The position numbers and the translations under genes are program-made. The notes beneath the pieces were generated by a model. It was not told where the DNA came from. It worked only from the letters and a program-made list of their open reading frames with translations, and made no database searches. Shown here one piece after another: positions 7,496-17,596 of a stretch of DNA of 64,000 nucleotides. This DNA comes from Alteromonas salexigens. GTDB taxonomy: Bacteria; Pseudomonadota; Gammaproteobacteria; Enterobacterales; Alteromonadaceae. How positions within the stretch are numbered: position 1 is the stretch's first letter; each line of letters starts with the position of its first letter. The DNA lies in contig NZ_JAOTJC010000004.1 in assembly GCF_025628895.1 (NCBI RefSeq), positions 424,388 through 488,387 of the forward strand, read 5' to 3'.

Positions 7496-9961
7496 ATGAG
7501 TAGACGTAACCGCCATCTGTTCTGGGTTATCCCGGTGCTGTCCATGATGGTTCAGCTGCCAGTCGCCACCGCAGCAATAAAACAAACAAAAGGCGACTTC
7601 GAAGACAAATTCAGACAACTCGATGAAGTGCTGCCTACCCCCAATGTGTACCGCAACGCCGCCGGCGAGCCCGGTCATCAGTACTGGCAACAAAAAGTCG
7701 ATTATCAGATTGATGTCACGCTGAACGAAGACGAGCGTCGTCTGGAAGCCAGCGAAACCATTACTTATCAGAATAACTCACCGGATACGCTGAAATATTT
7801 GTGGATCCAGCTGGACCAGAATAAATTCCGTAACGACTCGATGTCGGCGCTGTCTACTAATTTTGGTGGTATTGGCAATCGCGGTCCTGCTACCCAGAGC
7901 GGCTCAGCAGACAAACCAGCTAAACTGAGCATGGGCGCACTGCGCCGCCAGCAGTTCGTGGAAGATCACGAACTGGGTTACGAGATCTCACGAGTAGAAA
8001 ACAAGGCCGGTAACGATTTGCATCATGTGATCGTCGGCACCCTGATGCGGGTAGATTTAGCCAAGCCACTGAAGCCCGGGGAGCAGGTGACTTTCGATAT
8101 CGACTTCTCATTCAATATAGTTGAGGAAGACGCGGTATCGGCGCGTGCCGGTTACGAGCACTTCCCTGACGATGCCCGGGAAGGCGGCAATGATATTTTC
8201 CTGCTGGCGCAATGGTTTCCGCGGCTGGCCGCGTACACTGACTACGAAGCCTGGACTAATAAAGAGTTCATCGGTCGCGGTGAGTTTACGCTGGAGTTTG
8301 GTAATTATGACGTAAGCATTACGGTGCCGGCCGACCATATTGTGTCGTCTACCGGGGTACTGCAAAACGCCGATGATGTGTTAACGGAAACCCAGCGCGA
8401 ACGCCTTAAAGAGGCGGAAACCGCCGAGCGAACTGTGTTTATCGTCACACCCGAAGAAGCGCTGGAAAATGAAAAGGCCGGCACAGATAAAACCAAAACC
8501 TGGCGCTTCCAGGCAGAAAACGTCCGTGATTTTGCCTGGGCCTCATCGCGTAAGTTTATGTGGGACGCCCGGGGTTTTCAGCAGGGCGGCGATGTTCAGC
8601 CCCTGGTGATGGCTATGTCGTTCTACCCCAAAGAGGGTGGCGACTTGTGGAAAAAATATTCCACCGAAGCCGTTATTCATACTATGGACGTGTACAACCG
8701 CTTTTCATTCGACTACCCGTATCCGGTAGCGCAGTCGGTGAACGGCCCGGTGGGCGGCATGGAATACCCCATGATCACCTTCAATGGTCCACGTACCGAG
8801 TTACGTGACGATGGTTCACGTACCTATTCGCTTGCCGAAAAGCGTTTCCTGATTGGCGTGGTTATTCATGAAATCGGTCACATATACTTCCCCATGGTCG
8901 TGAACTCAGACGAACGTCAGTGGACCTGGATGGATGAAGGTCTGAACAGCTTCCTGGATGGCGTGGCCGGTCGTGAATGGGATCCTAATATTCCATGGGG
9001 CGTAGAGCCGCGCGATATTACCGGGTACATGAAGTCATCTACTCAGGTACCAATTATGACCCAGTCTGACTCGGTATTACGGTTGGGGCCTAACGCATAT
9101 ACGAAACCTGCCGCGGCACTGAATATACTGCGTGAAACCATTCTCGGTCGTGAGCTGTTTGATTTTGCGTTCAAAGAATATGCCCAGCGCTGGATGTTTA
9201 AACGTCCCACGCCTGCCGACTTCTTCCGGACTATGGAAGAGGCCTCCGGGGTCGATCTTGACTGGTTCTGGCGCGGTTGGTTCTATTCAACTGACCACGT
9301 AGATATCTCCATTGACCGGGTGTACAAGCTACGCCTGGACACCGAAGATCCGGATATCGATTTTGCCCGCCAGCGCCAGACCGAGCAGGACAAGCCGTTG
9401 TCGCTGACTGTTGAGCGTAATGAACAGGAAGGCAAAAAACTGTGGGTAGAGCGTTTTGATGACATCAAAGACTTCTACGATGACAACGATCAGTTCACTG
9501 TCACCAACAAAGATCGCAACAAGTACCGTAAGTTCCTGAATAAACTGGAGCCCTGGGAGCGTAAAGCGTTTGAGCGTGCCGTACGTGAAGACAAAAACTA
9601 TTACGTTCTGGAATTCTCTAACCAGGGTGGTCTGGTGATGCCAATCATTCTGGAGCTGGAATATGCCAACGGCACTACCGAGATGATGCGCATCCCGGCC
9701 GAAATCTGGCGCCGTACGCCGAAAGCGGTCAGCAAACTGATTGTGACCGAGAAAAATCAGGAACTGGTAAGTGTCACCGTCGATCCACGCTGGGAAACCG
9801 CAGATGTGGATGTAGAAAACAACCACTACCCGCGCCGTATCATTCCGTCGCGGATCGAGGCTTACAAATCCAAGCCCCGCTCGGGCAAGGTGTATCGCGA
9901 CCTGATGCACGAAATTAACACCGAGCTGGACGAAGATGCTGAGGATGACGATGACAACTAA
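7496..9961 (+). CDS. Secreted M1-family zinc metallopeptidase
   Basis: 821 aa with a signal peptide (about 1-27, cleaved after VATA). It is preceded by AAGGA. The gluzincin zinc site is HEIGH at 458-462 with the third ligand Glu at about 481 (WTWMDEG). The M1 substrate-recognition element appears as GGMEYPM (about 420-426), a variant of the family's GAMEN. A Tyr in GPNAYTKP is a candidate transition-state residue. It should be an aminopeptidase acting in the periplasm or on the cell surface on peptide nutrients. The C-terminal ~200 residues, acidic at the end, are less conserved. The downstream DUF6702 gene overlaps its stop. Confidence 0.92.
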   Translation: MSRRNRHLFWVIPVLSMMVQLPVATAAIKQTKGDFEDKFRQLDEVLPTPNVYRNAAGEPGHQYWQQKVDYQIDVTLNEDERRLEASETITYQNNSPDTLKYLWIQLDQNKFRNDSMSALSTNFGGIGNRGPATQSGSADKPAKLSMGALRRQQFVEDHELGYEISRVENKAGNDLHHVIVGTLMRVDLAKPLKPGEQVTFDIDFSFNIVEEDAVSARAGYEHFPDDAREGGNDIFLLAQWFPRLAAYTDYEAWTNKEFIGRGEFTLEFGNYDVSITVPADHIVSSTGVLQNADDVLTETQRERLKEAETAERTVFIVTPEEALENEKAGTDKTKTWRFQAENVRDFAWASSRKFMWDARGFQQGGDVQPLVMAMSFYPKEGGDLWKKYSTEAVIHTMDVYNRFSFDYPYPVAQSVNGPVGGMEYPMITFNGPRTELRDDGSRTYSLAEKRFLIGVVIHEIGHIYFPMVVNSDERQWTWMDEGLNSFLDGVAGREWDPNIPWGVEPRDITGYMKSSTQVPIMTQSDSVLRLGPNAYTKPAAALNILRETILGRELFDFAFKEYAQRWMFKRPTPADFFRTMEEASGVDLDWFWRGWFYSTDHVDISIDRVYKLRLDTEDPDIDFARQRQTEQDKPLSLTVERNEQEGKKLWVERFDDIKDFYDDNDQFTVTNKDRNKYRKFLNKLEPWERKAFERAVREDKNYYVLEFSNQGGLVMPIILELEYANGTTEMMRIPAEIWRRTPKAVSKLIVTEKNQELVSVTVDPRWETADVDVENNHYPRRIIPSRIEAYKSKPRSGKVYRDLMHEINTELDEDAEDDDDN

Positions 9962-10478
9962 GGTGTTTCGACGCCTGCCACAGTGGTGCCTGGCGGCACT
10001 GCTGCTGGTGATATCAACAGCGGCGTCAGCGCATCAGATCAAAGCCGCCATTACCACGGTGCTGTTTAATCCCAGAACCGAGAACATAGAGGTAATGCAC
10101 CGGTTTAATTTGCATGATGCCGAGCACGCCGTGAAGATACTGTTTGATAAGTCAGCCGACATTATGGCGGATGCAGATACCCAGCAGGCATTCGCCGGGT
10201 ATGTGGCAGAGCATTTTGCCCTGCTGAATGCAGCGGGCGAACGCCTGACACTGAATTCGGTAGGGTATGAGACTGAAGGTAAGTTTTTCTGGGTATACCA
10301 GGAAACCGCTCAGCCTCCTGAATTGGCGGGATTGAAGATCCGCCACGATGCGTTACGGGAGTTATGGCCCAGCCAGGTCAATACCCTCAACGTGGAGGGC
10401 AACGGGCCGCTAAAGACCCTGACCTTCACCGATAGTGTGACGCTGCTGGAAGTCGGCTTCGATCGGGCACATCAGTAA
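9951..10478 (+). CDS. DUF6702 family protein, secreted
   Basis: 175 aa from ATG 9951, which is preceded by GAGG at six bases. Earlier in-frame ATGs at 9936 and 9945 are less well placed. A signal peptide ends near ASAHQ. The mature part has the family pattern HQIKAAITTVLFN...IEVMHRFNLHDAEHA. The function of DUF6702 is unknown. In many bacteria, as here, it sits next to an M1 peptidase, and the two genes overlap by 11 bp. The pair is probably one transcript ending at the terminator at 10504-10528. Confidence 0.85.
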   Translation: MTTKVFRRLPQWCLAALLLVISTAASAHQIKAAITTVLFNPRTENIEVMHRFNLHDAEHAVKILFDKSADIMADADTQQAFAGYVAEHFALLNAAGERLTLNSVGYETEGKFFWVYQETAQPPELAGLKIRHDALRELWPSQVNTLNVEGNGPLKTLTFTDSVTLLEVGFDRAHQ

Positions 10479-10503
10479 CCACTGATGCCCGCAAACATTG
10501 TAG

Positions 10504-10528
10504 AAAAGCGCCTTCGGGCGCTTTTTTT
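10504..10528 (+). terminator. Intrinsic terminator after the M1 peptidase/DUF6702 unit
   Basis: AAAAGCGCC and GGCGCTTTT pair around a TTCG tetraloop, followed by a run of seven T (10522-10528). It starts 26 bp after the DUF6702 stop. Confidence 0.93.
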
Positions 10529-10702
10529 ATTCCAGGCGCCGGTGATGGGCGATGGATTACATCAGGGTACCTGGCTTGCACTGTGCCGGTAAGTAAATAA
10601 GCGTGGCTGGACCGGGTTTGCAACGGGCAGCGTAGCCGGCTTGCTGATCCAAATGCTGGCGCAGATGGTTTAAAGCCCACCAGCAGTAAACCCGGAAACA
10701 CT

Positions 10703-12019
10703 ATGAGTAATGACAAACCCGGGCGGCGGGTCCCTACCGGGCGTATTGCCCGGGTAGGGCGCTTAGGTGCACTTGCCGGCCGCATAGCCACGAACGTGGT
10801 CACCCGGGGAGCCGGGCAGTGGGCGACCGGTAAACGGCCCACATTGTCGGGCTTACTGATGACCCCCGCCAATATTACCCGCATCGCCGATCAACTGGCC
10901 ACCATGCGCGGGGCGGCCATGAAGATTGGGCAACTCATCTCAATGGACGGGGGCGACTTTTTGCCACCGGAACTGGCTGAGATCCTTGCCCGCTTGAGGG
11001 ATAACGCTGAGCCGATGCCGAAAGCGCAGCTTATTGAGGTGCTGGCAAACCAGTGGCAACCTGACTGGCAGGACACGTTACTGTATTTTTCCTTTACGCC
11101 GGTAGCGGCGGCCTCGATCGGCCAGGTGCACAAAGTGATTACGCTGGACGGAGACATCCTCGCCATTAAGGTGCAGTACCCAGGTGTGAAAGCGAGTATT
11201 GACGCAGATGTCGACAACGTGGCTACGCTTATCCGCCTGTCCGGGCTGATACCGAAAGACGTAGCATTACAAACCATTCTGGATGACGCCAAAGCACAGT
11301 TACATCAGGAAGCGGACTACCAGCGTGAAGCAAAGATGCTTAGCCGTTACCGGCAATTATGCACGCCGTATACCCGCTTTGAAATCCCGCAGGTGGTGGA
11401 GAGTCTTACCACCGATACCGTGCTGGCCATGACTTACCATGATGGCATACCTATCGAAGAGCTCACCACGGCCAGTCAGGGGATCCGCGACGCAGTTATG
11501 GCTGCTCTGATGACCTTGTTCTTCCGTGAGGTGTTCGACTTTCAGCTTTTACAAAGCGATCCTAATCTGGCGAATTATCGCTATCGGCTCGCTGACGACA
11601 AACTGATCTTGCTGGATTTCGGCGCTACCCGAGAAATACCCGATGCCATCAGCCGTGGCTATCAACAGCTATTACAGGCGGCCGCCGATGAGGACACCAA
11701 GCGTATGGCAGTCACCGCGTTAGCGCTGGGGCTCATACTACCGTCCCACTCCGCGCTTCAGCGTGACGCCGTCGTTGCGATAGGCATGCAGGCCTGTGAA
11801 TCCATTCGCCACCAGGGTGCCTACGACTTCGGCAATTCCGACCTGCTCGTGCAGTTGCATGATATGGGCATGGCCCTTACCTATGAACACAACTTCTGGC
11901 ATGTCCCGCCAGCCGATGCGCTGTTCATTCACCGTAAACTGGGGGGGCTGTATATGCTGGCTAAACGCCTGGGCGCCAGAATGGACATGCGGGCTATTGC
12001 GGCTCCCTGGCTGGATTAG
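10703..12019 (+). CDS. ABC1/AarF (UbiB/COQ8-like) atypical kinase
   Basis: 438 aa. The COQ8/UbiB-family landmarks are present. These are the KxGQ motif (AAMKIGQ, Lys74-Gln77), the alanine-rich nucleotide loop AAASIGQV, and the ion-pair lysine in LAIKVQYPG. The catalytic-loop segment QSDPNLANY and the metal-binding LDFGATRE follow. The family supports ubiquinone biosynthesis or lipid transport. The protein is shorter than E. coli UbiB, lacks its C-terminal transmembrane helices, and is closer to the COQ8/ADCK3 type. It is monocistronic, and the biochemical substrate is unknown. Confidence 0.9.
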   Translation: MSNDKPGRRVPTGRIARVGRLGALAGRIATNVVTRGAGQWATGKRPTLSGLLMTPANITRIADQLATMRGAAMKIGQLISMDGGDFLPPELAEILARLRDNAEPMPKAQLIEVLANQWQPDWQDTLLYFSFTPVAAASIGQVHKVITLDGDILAIKVQYPGVKASIDADVDNVATLIRLSGLIPKDVALQTILDDAKAQLHQEADYQREAKMLSRYRQLCTPYTRFEIPQVVESLTTDTVLAMTYHDGIPIEELTTASQGIRDAVMAALMTLFFREVFDFQLLQSDPNLANYRYRLADDKLILLDFGATREIPDAISRGYQQLLQAAADEDTKRMAVTALALGLILPSHSALQRDAVVAIGMQACESIRHQGAYDFGNSDLLVQLHDMGMALTYEHNFWHVPPADALFIHRKLGGLYMLAKRLGARMDMRAIAAPWLD

Positions 12020-12049
12020 CCGTCCACCGCGCTAATTACGTGGTGGCGT

Positions 12050-12358
12050 TCAGTAAGGCAGCGCCATACTAAACGGTAAGGCAACCTGATCGGCGCTTTT
12101 CGGCGGGTTGCCAATCATTTCATCATAGGGAGTATCGTGCTTCATCACCGCACGATCGACCTGACAATGGGCGAAGGTTTCGCGGATTTGGCCGGCACTG
12201 AAAAACCGTTTCGGGTGGCCTTGTTTGTCGTACACCATACCGGCTTTATCAGCCGTAGCCAGATAGACAAGATAAATGTTCATTTCGTAAGACTGAACTT
12301 CCAGGTACTCAATGCGCAATCCCTGCGGGCTAATTTCATCAAGGGTGAATTTTTGCAT
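12050..12358 (-). CDS. DUF6482-like small protein
   Basis: 102 aa from ATG 12358 (MQKFTLDEISPQG). A TTG start seven codons upstream (12379) is possible but poorer. It is a soluble alpha/beta protein with the pattern IEYLEVQSYEMNIYLVYL and a conserved KRFFSAGQIRETF helix, as in the DUF6482 proteins of marine gammaproteobacteria. Function is unknown. It lies 26 bp downstream of the sterol-desaturase-family gene on the same strand, so it is probably co-transcribed. Confidence 0.7.
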   Translation of the reverse strand: MQKFTLDEISPQGLRIEYLEVQSYEMNIYLVYLATADKAGMVYDKQGHPKRFFSAGQIRETFAHCQVDRAVMKHDTPYDEMIGNPPKSADQVALPFSMALPY

Positions 12359-12384
12359 CAGGCACTCATATAGGAACAACCTGG

Positions 12385-13632
12385 TTATTTACGTAACGGC
12401 GCTTTTTGAGGTTCATCCTCCTGGCTGAATTCGTCTTCCTCACTGCGAATGACCGTCAGCAGCCACACCAAACTGATGGCGTGTGCCACCAGTAGCACAA
12501 TCACCACCGCGCCCGGCAAGCCACTGGCCAACCACAATAACGGTATTGCCAGTAACCGGGGGCCTTCCATCGCCAGCGCCGCTTTCGAGCGCTGCAGCAC
12601 CCACCCTATCTGCATACAGGATATAAACACCGAGACCATAATCACGGTGGTACCCAGACTGGTGAGGTTATCAAGGGTAAGCAGCAGGTAAACGGTCATT
12701 GCCAGCATCACTATATGCTGAACAAAGCAGTACCGACTCACCCGCGCCCCAAGCGCCGGATCGTATTTTACGAAATCGGCGAGCGGTTGCTTTTGAAGCG
12801 GGAACCGGGCGGCCACGTCCGGCGGACGCCAGCCTGTGCGACCAAACCAAACCCGCCATTTGTCTTTCCAGCGCGCAGTGTGATAGCTGTCCTGCCAAAG
12901 CTGGGAATACACCTGTAAATTAGCCCACAGGGGGTTAAAGCTTTTCAGCGCCCCCCGAATGCCATAAACCGGCGGCACATTCCGTAACTCCGGCATATAG
13001 GTACTAAATAGCCGATCCCAGAGAATAAATACTCCGCCGTAATTTTTGTCAATGTATACCCGGTTTTGGGCATGGTGCACCCGGTGGTTAGACGGTGTCA
13101 CGAAGACGGCCTCCAGCCAACCCAGCTTGTCAATATACTGGGTGTGTACCCAAAACTGATACACCAGATTCAGGGCGGCTACCGTGATCACCATTTCCGG
13201 GGGAAACCCCACCACGGCCATGGGCAAATAAAAGATCCAGCTCAAAAAACTGCCGCTGGTCTGCCGCAATGCAGTGGTCAGGTTGTAGTCCTCACTGGAG
13301 TGATGCACCACATGGGCGGCCCAGAGCACACTGACTTCATGGCCCAGCCGGTGATTCCAGTAATATAAAAAGTCATACAATACGAAGGCCACCAGCCAGA
13401 TGTACCAGGCCTGGGACAGCTGGTACTGGGCAAGGGCGTCAAACACCACCAGGTATAAGGTAAAGGGCAGTAACTGATGCACAATAGTCATCAGCCGTGA
13501 CAGAACCCCGGCACTGAGGCTGGTAAGCGCATCATTGAGGCGATAGTGCCCGCGCTGAGCCCGACGGTCGGCCCACAGTTCGAGACCGATGAGTAAGAAA
13601 AAAGCCGGAATGGCGTAAAGTATAACTGTCAT
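12385..13632 (-). CDS. Sterol desaturase / fatty acid hydroxylase family membrane protein
   Basis: 415 aa integral membrane di-iron enzyme. The histidine boxes are HRLGHE, HVVHHSSEDYN and HRVHHAQN, in the order and spacing of the family. Several hydrophobic helices precede and surround them. About 110 residues at the C-terminus contain further transmembrane helices and an acidic tail. The substrate (lipid, sterol-like or ether lipid) cannot be inferred. It is transcribed divergently from the DUF3014 gene across a 260-bp promoter region. Confidence 0.88.
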   Translation of the reverse strand: MTVILYAIPAFFLLIGLELWADRRAQRGHYRLNDALTSLSAGVLSRLMTIVHQLLPFTLYLVVFDALAQYQLSQAWYIWLVAFVLYDFLYYWNHRLGHEVSVLWAAHVVHHSSEDYNLTTALRQTSGSFLSWIFYLPMAVVGFPPEMVITVAALNLVYQFWVHTQYIDKLGWLEAVFVTPSNHRVHHAQNRVYIDKNYGGVFILWDRLFSTYMPELRNVPPVYGIRGALKSFNPLWANLQVYSQLWQDSYHTARWKDKWRVWFGRTGWRPPDVAARFPLQKQPLADFVKYDPALGARVSRYCFVQHIVMLAMTVYLLLTLDNLTSLGTTVIMVSVFISCMQIGWVLQRSKAALAMEGPRLLAIPLLWLASGLPGAVVIVLLVAHAISLVWLLTVIRSEEDEFSQEDEPQKAPLRK

Positions 13633-13844
13633 GAGTGCCGCGATCTTTTTTAATTATTGTTGTTTTATTGCGCACAAAACGCAAGTTTTGTCCGAGTTTG
13701 GGCTACGCTAATCCCACGGTGTCAGAAACTGAATGATTAAAAAAGATCAAATTCTGGCGAAATTCAGTAGAAACCTGATAGAAAAGAGGAATTTGTCCGT
13801 TCGCGGAACCAATCTGTCTGTTGAACTTCCAATAATACGTACAA

Positions 13845-13866
13845 TGTCTGATAGTATTATCTGACA
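13845..13866. promoter_or_regulatory. Near-perfect inverted repeat upstream of the DUF3014 gene
   Basis: TGTCTGATA (13845-13853) and TATCTGACA (13858-13866) form an inverted repeat with one mismatch around GTAT, 27 bp before the start codon. The position suits an operator or a 5'-UTR hairpin. The rest of the 260-bp divergent region (13633-13892) is AT-rich, contains one small repeat (CAAAAC-GCAA-GTTTTG at 13675-13690), and holds no evident gene. Confidence 0.45.
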
Positions 13867-13892
13867 AGGAATTAGATTACGGTGGAGACAAT

Positions 13893-14750
13893 ATGAGTGA
13901 AGAGTCAGAAAAACGTACACTAACCCCCCATATTTTGATCATTGGCGCGGTAGTCATTGTCATTCTGGCCGTGTTGTTCTGGCCGTCGGGCGACGATACC
14001 GACGACGTGTCGCAGCAACCGGAGGTAACCGAGCCGGAAATGCAGATGCCCGATGAACCGGAAGTGATTGAGCCGGCGCCCGCTCCATCCACTGTAGAAT
14101 TAGATCCTGATGCCGAAGCCCAGCCCATGCCGGAAACCCCGGAGATCGAGCCTGAACCACTGGACACCAGCGATGTGGCCATCAAGGAAGCACTGGCAGA
14201 AGTAAGCCAGGAGAACAAAGACGAGGTCAACCGGATCCTGGTCAATGAAGCGCTGCTACAACGGTTTGTGGTGTCGGTGACAAATCTTGCAGACGACAAA
14301 ATGGCGCCTAACCACCAGCTGGTCACGCCGCCCGAGCAGCCGTTCCGTACCTACACACAGGCCGATAAAGAGTGGATTGATGCCGCCAGTTACAAGCGCT
14401 ATACGCCCTATGTAAATATGCTGGAGTCGTTCGACAATGAGGCGTTACTGAACCTGTACGACACCTACAAAGGCGATATTCAGAAAAAGTATGCTGAAAT
14501 TGGCGATCCTGACCAGCCCTTCAACGACGTTATGGTAGATGCCATTAATCAGTTATTGGATACCCCGGAAGTGCCCATGCCGGTAGAAGTGTATACCGAC
14601 TCGGTGGCGTATAAATTTGCCGATCCTAAGCTGGAGTCGCTCAGCGAGCCGCAAAAACAATTGTTGCGGACCGGCCCGGATAACATGCGGCGGATTAAAG
14701 CCAAGCTACGCGAGATTAAAGCGGTGCTGCAAGAAAATGGATATCAGTAG
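13893..14750 (+). CDS. DUF3014 domain protein, single-helix membrane anchored
   Basis: 285 aa with a GGAG ribosome site. One N-terminal transmembrane helix (about 13-32) is followed by a proline/acid-rich linker (about 35-95, many PE/EP repeats) and a folded C-terminal DUF3014 domain (about 100-285). The topology suggests a periplasmic globular domain on a long stalk. Function is unknown. Its last 14 bp overlap the DUF1285 start, a coupling that suggests a joint role. Confidence 0.88.
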   Translation: MSEESEKRTLTPHILIIGAVVIVILAVLFWPSGDDTDDVSQQPEVTEPEMQMPDEPEVIEPAPAPSTVELDPDAEAQPMPETPEIEPEPLDTSDVAIKEALAEVSQENKDEVNRILVNEALLQRFVVSVTNLADDKMAPNHQLVTPPEQPFRTYTQADKEWIDAASYKRYTPYVNMLESFDNEALLNLYDTYKGDIQKKYAEIGDPDQPFNDVMVDAINQLLDTPEVPMPVEVYTDSVAYKFADPKLESLSEPQKQLLRTGPDNMRRIKAKLREIKAVLQENGYQ

Positions 14751-15315
14751 GATCCAACAACAGTTAGCCGGGACCGAATCCGGGTCCCGGCCCATTCCGC
14801 CGGTGGAGGACTGGGATCCGCCTTTTTGTGGCGACATGAATATGGTAGTCACGCTGGATGGTCGCTGGTTTTATGAAAACTCACCTATTGGCCGCCCTGC
14901 ATTGGTCAGGCTATTCGCATCTGTGTTGAAAAAGGAAGCCGACCGCTATTATCTGGTTACACCGGTAGAAAAAATTGGCCTCACCGTCGAAGACGTGCCG
15001 TTTGTTATTACCAACTGGCAACAGGAAGGAGACAACTATATTCTGACTACGCAGACCGGAGACGATTGTGAAGTGGGCGAGAGCCACCCCATTGAGCTGC
15101 GGCCACCACCGGCGGCTCTGGCCGATCCTGACGCCACCCCCATCCCGTATATCAAGGTTCGACGTAACCTGTGGGCGCGCCTGCATCAGAACGTCTACTA
15201 CCAGTTGCTGGTGCGGGCCACCAGCACCACAGACGACAACGGTGTCACCCGTCTTACGTTAACCAGCAATGGTCACACCTACACGCTGGGTGAAATGCAG
15301 ACGGGTCAGGCCTGA
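14737..15315 (+). CDS. DUF1285 family protein
   Basis: 192 aa from ATG 14737. The frame is open further upstream inside the DUF3014 gene, but that part is not protein-like. The N-terminal motif PPVEDWDPPFCGD and the following DGRWFYENSPIGRP are diagnostic of DUF1285. These cytoplasmic beta-rich proteins have solved structures but no firm function. It overlaps the upstream DUF3014 gene by 14 bp and is translationally coupled to it. Confidence 0.9.
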   Translation: MDISRIQQQLAGTESGSRPIPPVEDWDPPFCGDMNMVVTLDGRWFYENSPIGRPALVRLFASVLKKEADRYYLVTPVEKIGLTVEDVPFVITNWQQEGDNYILTTQTGDDCEVGESHPIELRPPPAALADPDATPIPYIKVRRNLWARLHQNVYYQLLVRATSTTDDNGVTRLTLTSNGHTYTLGEMQTGQA

Positions 15316-15428
15316 GTTGCTGGCATACCTGCGGCTGTCTCAGTATGCCGTTACCTGTCGTATCTGTCTTTGTGTTGATGTCGTCCTTACCTTAGAGTGA
15401 AATTCGAACAACAACAGGGAACTTATCC

Positions 15429-16712
15429 ATGAAAAAAACGCTCTTGGCTGTAGCTATCGGTACGCTGTCTTTCACGACCCATGCGGCCACCTTGATCCAC
15501 GCCGGCAAAGTCTTTACCGGCACCAGTGATGATATCCAGGACGCCATGACCATTGTGGTCGAAGATAACAAGATTGCTGCCATCACTGACGGCTATCAGT
15601 CAGCCGATGAGGGCGATACGGTTGTTGATCTTAAAAATGCCACGGTGATGCCCGGTTTGATGGACATGCACGTACACTTGTCGTCTCAACACAATGGCCC
15701 ACAGACCTATCTGGCCCGTTATACCCTTAATGAAGCTGATCTGGCGCTGCGTGCAGCAAATTATGCCGAGAAAACCCTGATGGCAGGCTTTACCACCGTG
15801 CGTAACCTGGGTGACGGTTACAACGAGACGGTGGCACTGCGTAATGCCGTAGACAAAGGGCTCTTTCCCGGCCCGCGCATTTACACCGCAGCAAAATCCA
15901 TTGCCACCACCGGCGGTCATGCTGACCCAAGTAACGGCATGTCACGCAGTCTGCGCCCGGATACCGGTCCAGAGGACGGAGTGGTAAACGGCGTGGCGGA
16001 AGCCAGAGAGGCTGTGCGTCAACGTTATCAGGATGGCGCAGATGTCATTAAAATCACCGCCACCGGCGGCGTGTTGAGTGTGGCAAAGAGCGGCCAGAAC
16101 CCGCAGTTTATGGATGATGAGGTGAAAGCCATTGTCGATACGGCCGCTGATTATGGCATGACTGTCGCTGTACACGCCCACGGAAAAGAGGGCATGAAAC
16201 GGGCAATCCGCGCCGGCGTAGACTCTATCGAACATGGCACCTACATGGATGAGGAAGCTATCGCGCTGATGAAAGAACACGGTACATACTATGTACCCAC
16301 CATTCTGGCCGGCGCCTTCGTGGCCGAGAAAGCGAAAATTGATGGGTACTTCCCAGACATTGTGCGTCCCAAAGCAGCCGCTATTGGCCCCTTGATCCAG
16401 GAAACCTTCGCCAAAGCGTATCAGGAAGGCGTGAATATCGCGTTTGGTACCGACAGTGGGGTTTCAGCCCATGGTGACAATGCACAGGAATTCGCATTAA
16501 TGGTAGAGGCGGGGATGCCGGCCGCAGCAGCGCTGCGCAGTGCCACAGTGGCTACTGCCGACTTACTTGGCGTAGCGGATAAGCTGGGTACGCTGGAAGC
16601 GGGTAAGCTGGCGGACATCATCGCGGTATCCGGCGACCCGCTGGAAGACATTACCAGCATGGAAAAAGTCTCATTCGTCATGAAGGACGGCACCATTTAC
16701 AAGCAACCCTGA
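15429..16712 (+). CDS. Secreted amidohydrolase (imidazolonepropionase/prolidase-like)
   Basis: 427 aa with a clear signal peptide (about 1-19, THA/A). Metal-dependent amidohydrolase motifs are MDMHVHLS (His81 and His83), the lysine region VIKITATGG, the metal histidines in VHAHG and EHGTYMD, and the catalytic Asp in GTDSG. It belongs to the periplasmic group annotated as Xaa-Pro or N-acyl dipeptidases. It probably cleaves a peptide or amide in the periplasm. It is followed after 6 bp by a DedA/YqaA-like membrane gene. Confidence 0.9.
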   Translation: MKKTLLAVAIGTLSFTTHAATLIHAGKVFTGTSDDIQDAMTIVVEDNKIAAITDGYQSADEGDTVVDLKNATVMPGLMDMHVHLSSQHNGPQTYLARYTLNEADLALRAANYAEKTLMAGFTTVRNLGDGYNETVALRNAVDKGLFPGPRIYTAAKSIATTGGHADPSNGMSRSLRPDTGPEDGVVNGVAEAREAVRQRYQDGADVIKITATGGVLSVAKSGQNPQFMDDEVKAIVDTAADYGMTVAVHAHGKEGMKRAIRAGVDSIEHGTYMDEEAIALMKEHGTYYVPTILAGAFVAEKAKIDGYFPDIVRPKAAAIGPLIQETFAKAYQEGVNIAFGTDSGVSAHGDNAQEFALMVEAGMPAAAALRSATVATADLLGVADKLGTLEAGKLADIIAVSGDPLEDITSMEKVSFVMKDGTIYKQP

Positions 16713-16718
16713 TAAGTC

Positions 16719-17309
16719 ATGGCCGTCAGCAAAGCAATTAAGCGTCGTACCCACAGGCTGGTGAAGTCAAAGCACATGCTCAAGGGCATAACGGTGGCCT
16801 CATTTCTGGAGTCCACCATTGTGCCGGTCCCGCTTGAAGCCGTTCTGGTGCCACTGATGCAGGCGCGGCGGGAGCAGTTGTGGCTGATTGCGCTGATGGC
16901 GACGGTAGGTTGTGCAGTTGGCGCCTTGTTTGGCTATGCGCTGGGCTACTACCTGTTTGACGTGCTGGGTGACTGGCTGATCCAGCTACTCTCCAGCCCC
17001 GAACAGTTTGAACAGGTAAAAAGTAAAATGGCTCGGGAGGGCTTCTGGTTTGTGCTAACTCTGGGCGTCGCGCCCATTCCCTTCCAGATAGCCATGCTGG
17101 CCGCGGGTGCCACCCAGTACTCCCTACCATGGTTTTTGCTGGCCACGGTGCTTGCCCGGTCGTTACGCTACTTCGGTCTGGCGCTGGTGGTCTATATTGC
17201 CGGCAATGAAGCCGAACGCCTGATCAGACGCTATAATTTTCGTGCTATTGCCTTCGCCACAGCAGTAGTACTGGGTTTGTGGGCGCTATCGGCGTGGCTG
17301 GGAGGCTAA
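16719..17309 (+). CDS. YqaA/DedA-like VTT-domain membrane protein
   Basis: 196 aa with an N-terminal basic segment and about four to five hydrophobic helices. The VTT/SNARE-associated signature is seen in the SFLESTIVPVPLEAVL helical hairpin, a Gly-rich helix (GCAVGALFGYALGYY), and FWFVLTLGVAPIPFQIAMLAAG. Family members include lipid scramblase- or flippase-like proteins such as DedA. The specific role here is unknown. It starts 6 bp after the amidohydrolase stop. Confidence 0.85.
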   Translation: MAVSKAIKRRTHRLVKSKHMLKGITVASFLESTIVPVPLEAVLVPLMQARREQLWLIALMATVGCAVGALFGYALGYYLFDVLGDWLIQLLSSPEQFEQVKSKMAREGFWFVLTLGVAPIPFQIAMLAAGATQYSLPWFLLATVLARSLRYFGLALVVYIAGNEAERLIRRYNFRAIAFATAVVLGLWALSAWLGG

Positions 17310-17596
17310 GATACCCCCTTTATTCTTCTCACTTGCTTTGTGTAACGCCAGGAAGTGCAGAGAAGGAGAACCCTGCTGTGACCGCCGGCCCGATGCGACC
17401 AGCTTCGGGCCGACTCCACGGTAGCCCGCGCTCCAGTTATACATGCCTGTACTACAGTACCTCAGTGACCGTCAGAACCGTCTCCTTCTGCAATTTTTTG
17501 CCGGGCAGCAAGTGCACACGCCAGGTAGGACCGCCAAGCTGGCCTGTTTCTTGAAAAGCCTCCTATACTTATTGGCTTTTCACAGGAATCTTCAAC

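Noticed and set aside
10426-10884. 152-codon minus-strand frame across the DUF6702 end and the AarF start
   Set aside because: It crosses a strong plus-strand terminator and two real genes and has no recognisable domain or ribosome site.
17279-17554. 91-codon plus-strand frame between the YqaA-like and DUF1206 genes
   Set aside because: It starts inside the upstream gene, with no ribosome site and no protein-like composition; the interval is treated as non-coding.
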